NCBI RefSeq assembly: GCF_033100795.1
Contig: NZ_JAWLVI010000002.1
Span: 310,001 to 374,000, forward strand
Source of the DNA: Pseudothioclava sp033100795
GTDB taxonomy: Bacteria; Pseudomonadota; Alphaproteobacteria; Rhodobacterales; Rhodobacteraceae
DNA: 64,000 bases
Direction: 5' to 3'
How positions within the stretch are numbered: the stretch's first letter is position 1; every line of letters begins with the position of its first letter. This document shows positions 60,158-64,000 of this stretch, piece by piece. The position numbers and the translations under genes are program-made. The notes beneath the pieces were generated by a model. The model saw nothing but the letters and a program-made list of their open reading frames with translations. It made no database searches and was not told where the DNA came from.

Positions 60158-61252
60158 TCAGGACAACGAGGAGGCATAATCCTCGTAGGTGAAGCTGCGC
60201 ACAAGGCGCTCGGACCCGTCGAGTTCACGGATCGCGATCGACGGCATGTTAACACCGTTGAACCAGTTTTTCTTGACCATCGTGTAACCGGCGGCGTCTT
60301 GCACCGAAATCCGGTCGCCGATTTGCAGCGGCGCGGGGAAGCGCGCATCGCCGAAAATATCGCCTGCAAGGCAGGATTTACCGCAGATCTGATAGTCGTG
60401 ATCGCCCGTCTGCGGCAGTTTGGCGTTTTCGCGGTAGATCAAGAGATCAAGCATATGGGCTTCGATGCTGGAATCGACGATCGCCAGTTTCTTGCCGTTA
60501 TCCAGAAGGTCGAGCACCGTCACTTCAAGCGTCGTCGATTTGGTGATCGAGGCTTCGCCCGGCTCCAGATAGACCTGCACTCCGAATTTTTCGGAAAACG
60601 CCTTGAGCCGGTCCGCGAGCGCGTCAATCGGATAGCCTTCGCCGGTGAAATGGATGCCGCCGCCAAGCGAGACCCAGTCAAGCCGCTCCAGCACGGGGGC
60701 GAACTCGGTTTCGATACGGGTGAGCTGCTGGTCGAACAGATCGAAATCGGCGTTCTCGCAGTTGTAGTGGATCATCACGCCGGTGATCTTGTCGATCACG
60801 CCCATGATCTTGGCCACGTCCCATTCGCCAAGCCGCGAGAAGGGGCGCGCGGGGTCGGCCAGGTCAAAGCCGCTGGTCGAAAACCGCGGGTTCAGGCGCA
60901 GGCCGCGCTGGATATGGGCCGATTGGCCCTCGAACCGCTCAAGCTGACCGACGGTGTTGAAGATGATCTTGTCGGCATAGGAAATTGCCTCGTCGATCTC
61001 GCGGTCGGACCATGCGACGGAATAGGCGTGGGTTTCCTTGCCGAACTTCTCGCGACCAAGGCGCAGCTCGAACAGCGACGACGAGGTCGTGCCATCCATA
61101 TAGTCGCGCATCGTGTCGAAGGCGGACCATGTCGCAAAGCATTTCAGCGCAAGCAAGGCCTTCGCCCCCGAGCGTTCGCGCAGGCGCTGCACCTTTTGCA
61201 TGTTGTCGAGAAGGCGCGCCTTGTCGATCAGGTAATAGGGCGTCGGAATCAT
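60158..61252 (-). CDS. nspC: Carboxynorspermidine/carboxyspermidine decarboxylase
   Basis: 364 residues, fold III PLP decarboxylase. The PLP lysine lies in ALLALKCFATWSAFDTM, and LDWVSLGGGIHFTGEGYPID and YLEPGEASITKSTTLEV match NspC. It makes spermidine or norspermidine in the cytoplasm without SAM decarboxylase. It precedes the dehydrogenase gene by 48 nt in the same operon. Which triamine is made cannot be told. Confidence 0.9.
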   Translation of the reverse strand: MIPTPYYLIDKARLLDNMQKVQRLRERSGAKALLALKCFATWSAFDTMRDYMDGTTSSSLFELRLGREKFGKETHAYSVAWSDREIDEAISYADKIIFNTVGQLERFEGQSAHIQRGLRLNPRFSTSGFDLADPARPFSRLGEWDVAKIMGVIDKITGVMIHYNCENADFDLFDQQLTRIETEFAPVLERLDWVSLGGGIHFTGEGYPIDALADRLKAFSEKFGVQVYLEPGEASITKSTTLEVTVLDLLDNGKKLAIVDSSIEAHMLDLLIYRENAKLPQTGDHDYQICGKSCLAGDIFGDARFPAPLQIGDRISVQDAAGYTMVKKNWFNGVNMPSIAIRELDGSERLVRSFTYEDYASSLS

Positions 61253-61334
61253 GGCTCCCCCCCAAGCGGCAAATCAGGCCCGCCGTATAAGGGCCAGCGC
61301 CGCATGAAGCAAGGGAAAGAAATGTGACAAAGGG

Positions 61335-62039
61335 TCAGTCAACGCGCAGCCTGTCAGGTGCAACCGACAGCGTATAGCCCCTGCGCGAGACATTGCGGAC
61401 CAAGAGTTCTGCGACCAGTTGGTTGCCAAGCGCATCGCGCAACCGCTTGATGCGGGTGGCGCCCGCGGCCTCTTCGCAGTCGGACTCGGGTTTGCCAGAG
61501 ATCATCGCCTCGATCTGTGTGCCCGATACGAACTCCTCATCCATCCGCGCCTCGGCCAGAACGGCGAGGGTCTCGATGGTTGCGGGGGTCAGGGTAAAGG
61601 CCATATCGTTCAGGATGACGGTGTTTTCGCCGCGCAGGATGCGCAGCGATTGCACCTCGATGCCCGTGCGGCGGATCTCGGTCATGCGGCGATTGAGCGC
61701 GGCGATCAGCAGCAGGAAAACCAGTGCCGCAATCAGCAGGCAGGCGGCAAAGACCAAGAGGATAAAGATGATCGTGCGGTAAGAGGCCAGCACCTCGGCA
61801 AAGGCCGTGCCCGATTGCGCCAATACCTCGAGCAGTTTGATTTCGCTCGCGCCGGTGAGGGCGTCATTCTCGATGAAAATCCGCTCGACCCGCGCGTTAA
61901 AGGCATTGGCGTCGGGCAGGGACAGAAACAGCAATAGCGCCGCAATGGCGAGGGTCGCGGTGATCGCCACCACCCCCCATACCAGCGCTCGGTTACCCGC
62001 CCGCAACCCCTCAGTAACGGAGGAAATACTGTCCCGCAC
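61335..62039 (-). CDS. Membrane-anchored winged-helix DNA-binding protein
   Basis: 234 residues from GTG 62039, chosen because AAGGAAGG lies just upstream; ATG 62072 is an alternative. Two membrane helices (about 18-41 and 88-115) enclose a short periplasmic loop of about 46 residues. The cytoplasmic C-terminus resembles an OmpR/ToxR-type winged helix: FTLTPATIETLAVLAEARM, then TRIKRLRDALGNQLVAELLV and VSRRGYTLSV. In ToxR-like regulators the DNA-binding domain is N-terminal, so this is the reverse order. No receiver or kinase domain is visible. It overlaps the small secreted-protein gene by 29 nt. Targets are unknown. Confidence 0.65.
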   Translation of the reverse strand: MRDSISSVTEGLRAGNRALVWGVVAITATLAIAALLLFLSLPDANAFNARVERIFIENDALTGASEIKLLEVLAQSGTAFAEVLASYRTIIFILLVFAACLLIAALVFLLLIAALNRRMTEIRRTGIEVQSLRILRGENTVILNDMAFTLTPATIETLAVLAEARMDEEFVSGTQIEAMISGKPESDCEEAAGATRIKRLRDALGNQLVAELLVRNVSRRGYTLSVAPDRLRVD

Positions 62040-62295
62040 TCGCCTTCCTTTCGGCCAACCCGTCATCGTCAAAGATGGAGAGGATATTTAAAAGCGTCCA
62101 GCCCTCGCGGGCAAGGCGCGGTGTCAATTCTGCGGTAGCGCCGGCCTTAGAGCAGGCCGCGTCCGAAAGTTGCGCCACACCATAGTGCAGGCGCAACGGG
62201 TCGTCTTGCTTGGCCTTGTAATCGGCATAGCACCCCGCCTGAGCAGCGGACGCGGCAAGAGACAAAAGGGTTATCAGAAGGATCTGTTTCATCAT
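62011..62295 (-). CDS. Small secreted protein, neighbour of the membrane regulator
   Basis: 94 residues with a signal peptide (MMKQILLITLLSLAASAAQA, cleavage before GCYAD). The mature 74 residues contain two cysteines, C at the mature N-terminus (GCYADYKAK) and in SDAACSKAG, which could form one disulfide. The C-terminal part GLAERKASAGQYFLRY is basic. I do not recognise a named family. It is co-transcribed with, and overlaps, the membrane-bound winged-helix gene, so it may be its periplasmic partner or sensor. Confidence 0.7.
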   Translation of the reverse strand: MMKQILLITLLSLAASAAQAGCYADYKAKQDDPLRLHYGVAQLSDAACSKAGATAELTPRLAREGWTLLNILSIFDDDGLAERKASAGQYFLRY

Positions 62296-62471
62296 GTGGC
62301 CAAGCTGGGCGGAGTTGCGCCGATATACAATAACAAAGCGGCGAAACGGCGCTGATAGTCGATAACAAGCCCCCGATATTGCTTGTCTGGGCAGGCCGGA
62401 TCGAGTGTGAACCCATCTTCAACGCGGGCCGCCGACGGCGCCTTGCCCGCCAGTAGTTAAGGACACACACG

Positions 62472-62963
62472 ATGACCCGTTCGATTTTCAAACCGCTCGT
62501 TTCCACCCTGACTGCCGCTGCGATTGTGTTGGGGGTGGCGTCCTCTCCGGCGGCGGCTCTGGGCAAGAAAGAAAAAGACATTCTTGGCGCGCTGGTAGGG
62601 CTTGGAGCTGTTGCGATTATTGTTGACGGCCTGTCCAGGGATAACCCGCCGACCCGCGTCGCCCCGCCTGCGCGTGGCTGGGATGACCGCCGCGACTGGC
62701 GTGGTCATAAGTCGAGAAAAATCATCCCCTCCTATTGCGTCGATGATCTGCGTTCGCGTCGTGCGCGGTGGGACCGGATCGAGGTTGTCTCCGAGCGCTG
62801 CGTGGAGCGTGGCGACCGTCGCGTGAACCTGCCGCGCTCTTGCGAGATCGAACTGACCCACGTCGATTTCGACCGTCGCCGCAACGATTACCGCGACCGT
62901 CGGGGCATGTATGAACTGCGCTGCCTTGAACGCCACGGCTATCGCGTTGAGCGTCGCCGCTAA
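62472..62963 (+). CDS. Hypothetical secreted basic protein
   Basis: 163 residues. A signal peptide (MTRSIFKPLVSTLTAAAIVL, cleavage near AAA-LG) is followed by a second hydrophobic stretch (ILGALVGLGAVAIIVDGL). The mature part is strongly basic and rich in Arg (RRARWDRIEVVSERCVERGD; DRRRNDYRDRRGMYEL) with four cysteines. Not recognised. Divergent from the secreted/regulator pair and followed by a good terminator, so it forms its own unit. Confidence 0.65.
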   Translation: MTRSIFKPLVSTLTAAAIVLGVASSPAAALGKKEKDILGALVGLGAVAIIVDGLSRDNPPTRVAPPARGWDDRRDWRGHKSRKIIPSYCVDDLRSRRARWDRIEVVSERCVERGDRRVNLPRSCEIELTHVDFDRRRNDYRDRRGMYELRCLERHGYRVERRR

Positions 62964-63003
62964 AGAATTCGTCGGGCAGGCTGGGGCATCCGGCCGGACG
63001 AGG

Positions 63004-63034
63004 CGCGGGGGAGGGAAACCTTCCTCGCGTTTTT
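63004..63034 (+). terminator. Terminator after the secreted basic protein gene
   Basis: An 11-bp stem CGCGGGGGAGG / CCTTCCTCGCG (two G-T pairs) with a GAAA tetraloop is followed by TTTTT. It lies about 40 nt past the stop codon. Confidence 0.85.
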
Positions 63035-63071
63035 CATTGCAACCGTGCGCGCGGGCGGGCATCCCGATGGT

Positions 63072-63707
63072 ATGAGCGAGAAACCCAATTATTCCTTTGA
63101 GATGTCTGCGCAGGCGCGCGGGCTATTGTGTGTGGCTGGCGTGGACGAGGTCGGGCGCGGCCCCCTATGCGGACCTGTGACGGCGGCGGCAGTGGTTCTG
63201 GACCCCGCGCGTATCCCCGAGGGGCTGAACGATTCCAAAAAGCTAAGCGCGAAGCGGCGTGCCGCCCTTGCCGAAGAGATTCGCGCGACCGCGCGCTGGT
63301 GCGTGGCCCATGCCAGCGTCGAAGAGATCGATGCGATCAACATTTACCACGCCTCTCATCTGGCGATGTGCCGGGCCGTTGCGGGGCTGGATGTTGCGCC
63401 CGATCATGTGCTGGTCGATGGCAACCGCATACCCAAAGACCTGCCCCATTCGGCCGAGGCGATTGTGAAGGGTGACGGCCGGTCCGTGTCGATTGCGGCA
63501 GCCTCGATCCTCGCGAAAGAGGCGCGCGATTTGCTGATGGTGGATTTGGCGCAACAGTTTCCGGGCTACGGTTGGGAGCGAAATGCCGGATACCCGACAA
63601 AGGACCACCTCGAGGCACTCCTAAATCTTGGTGTAACCCCCGTGCATAGACGTTCCTTTAAGCCAGTGCACAATATCTTGTGCCAAGGTAAAAACTTAAG
63701 TGGTTGA
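63072..63707 (+). CDS. rnhB: Ribonuclease HII
   Basis: 211 residues. The catalytic acidic residues lie in VAGVDEVGRGPLCGPVTAAAV, in VDGNRIPKDLP and in the later DL region. LNDSKKLSAKRR is also typical. It cuts RNA in RNA-DNA hybrids, including single ribonucleotides. The start at 63072 fits; the frame is open to 63045. It is followed 100 bp later by ccrM, the usual Rhodobacteraceae order. Confidence 0.95.
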   Translation: MSEKPNYSFEMSAQARGLLCVAGVDEVGRGPLCGPVTAAAVVLDPARIPEGLNDSKKLSAKRRAALAEEIRATARWCVAHASVEEIDAINIYHASHLAMCRAVAGLDVAPDHVLVDGNRIPKDLPHSAEAIVKGDGRSVSIAAASILAKEARDLLMVDLAQQFPGYGWERNAGYPTKDHLEALLNLGVTPVHRRSFKPVHNILCQGKNLSG

Positions 63708-63744
63708 TTCAAAAAAGAAATTGACGTCGAATCGCCTTTGACTC
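63706..63744. promoter_or_regulatory. Cluster of three GANTC sites upstream of ccrM
   Basis: GATTC at 63706-63710, GAATC at 63729-63733, and GACTC at 63740-63744 lie within 39 bp, about 64-102 bp before the ccrM ATG. GANTC is the recognition site of the enzyme encoded next door. In Caulobacter, methylation state of such sites controls ccrM transcription. Whether this applies here is inference; the clustering itself is directly visible. Confidence 0.6.
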
Positions 63745-63807
63745 ATCTTTGTCATCACAAGATCGACACAAGTCGACAGACCCGAACGGGCAGTAAACGA
63801 GGCAGAA

Positions 63808-64000
63808 ATGACAAAAGCACCCTCCCGTGCAGCGCATCCCGCGTTGCCGTTGAACCAGATTATTGCAGGCGATTGCATCGACGTGATGAATTCCCTGCCC
63901 GAAGCGAGCGTCGATCTGATTTTCGCAGATCCGCCGTATAATCTGCAACTGCGCGGGGACCTGCACCGCCCGGATAACTCCAAGGTTGACGCGGTCGACG
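63808..64000 (+). CDS. ccrM: Cell-cycle-regulated DNA methyltransferase CcrM (5' part, cut by the window edge)
   Basis: The first 64 codons. The N-terminus LPLNQIIAGDCIDVMNSLPE and the catalytic motif FADPPYNLQL mark an N6-adenine methyltransferase of the beta class, and the context (after rnhB, in an alphaproteobacterium) points to CcrM, which methylates GANTC after replication. The SAM-binding FXGXG motif lies beyond the window, so specificity cannot be checked. Confidence 0.85.
   Translation, partial: MTKAPSRAAHPALPLNQIIAGDCIDVMNSLPEASVDLIFADPPYNLQLRGDLHRPDNSKVDAVD

Overview
The window is GC-rich, densely packed DNA from an alphaproteobacterium, most likely the family Rhodobacteraceae (Rhodobacter, Paracoccus or Roseobacter relatives). 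Family-level markers support this: the CtrA-pathway phosphotransferase ChpT, a CcrM-type GANTC methyltransferase, the ethylmalonyl-CoA pathway pair Ccr and Ecm, phosphatidylcholine synthase, class II (B12) ribonucleotide reductase, DUF1489 and DUF3553 proteins, and a carboxyspermidine route to polyamines. I found no rRNA, tRNA or CRISPR array and no intact mobile element.

Layout. 0-1.3 kb: end of an SDR/epimerase gene, chpT and a DUF3553 gene. 1.3-5.7 kb: an ROK regulator divergent from a three-gene sugar (probably fructose) ABC importer, frcBCA. 5.7-9.4 kb: divergent ccr and ecm (acetyl-CoA and propionyl-type carbon metabolism). 9.4-13.4 kb: RecD-like helicase, SDR, and a TauE/SafE exporter with its TIGR02186 partner. 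13.4-18.9 kb: one operon for nucleoside uptake (BMP lipoprotein-type binding protein, ATPase, two permeases) ending in purine nucleoside phosphorylase. 19-22.8 kb: RimI, TsaB, NifU-type Fe-S scaffold, UspA, a class IV aminotransferase and a VOC enzyme. 22.9-27.6 kb: surface polysaccharide genes (Wza-like, epimerase, sugar transferase, and a CapD/WbpM-type dehydratase broken by an in-frame amber codon). 27.6-38.2 kb: truA, the YcjX/YcjF pair, truncated haemoglobin, ruvCAB, prmA, msrA, an MFS transporter and a YeeE/YedE sulfur transporter. 38.2-49.2 kb: priA, a small transaldolase, DUF484, xerC, pcs, an orphan chemoreceptor and ileS.

49.2-51.2 kb is the one clearly scarred region. A 5' stub that looks like ybgC (YYEDT motif) and a metallophosphoesterase lacking its 3' half face each other across about 300 bp of AT-richer DNA with no convincing gene. 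51.2-55.4 kb: nrdJ, DUF1489, SseB, uracil-DNA glycosylase-like. 55.5-58.8 kb: capsule export ATPase and KpsE-type protein followed by kdsA. 58.8-61.3 kb: carboxyspermidine dehydrogenase and decarboxylase. 61.3-62.3 kb: a membrane-anchored winged-helix protein whose gene overlaps that of a small secreted protein. The window ends with rnhB and the start of ccrM, whose upstream region carries three GANTC sites in 39 bp.

Most genes are conserved chromosomal housekeeping genes. The best candidates for something undescribed are the membrane-tethered regulator with its secreted neighbour, the double-truncation scar, and the operator-like palindromes upstream of frcB and between ccr and ecm. Start sites were chosen by Shine-Dalgarno match and family length. 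All family names come from reading motifs and recall, not from a search.
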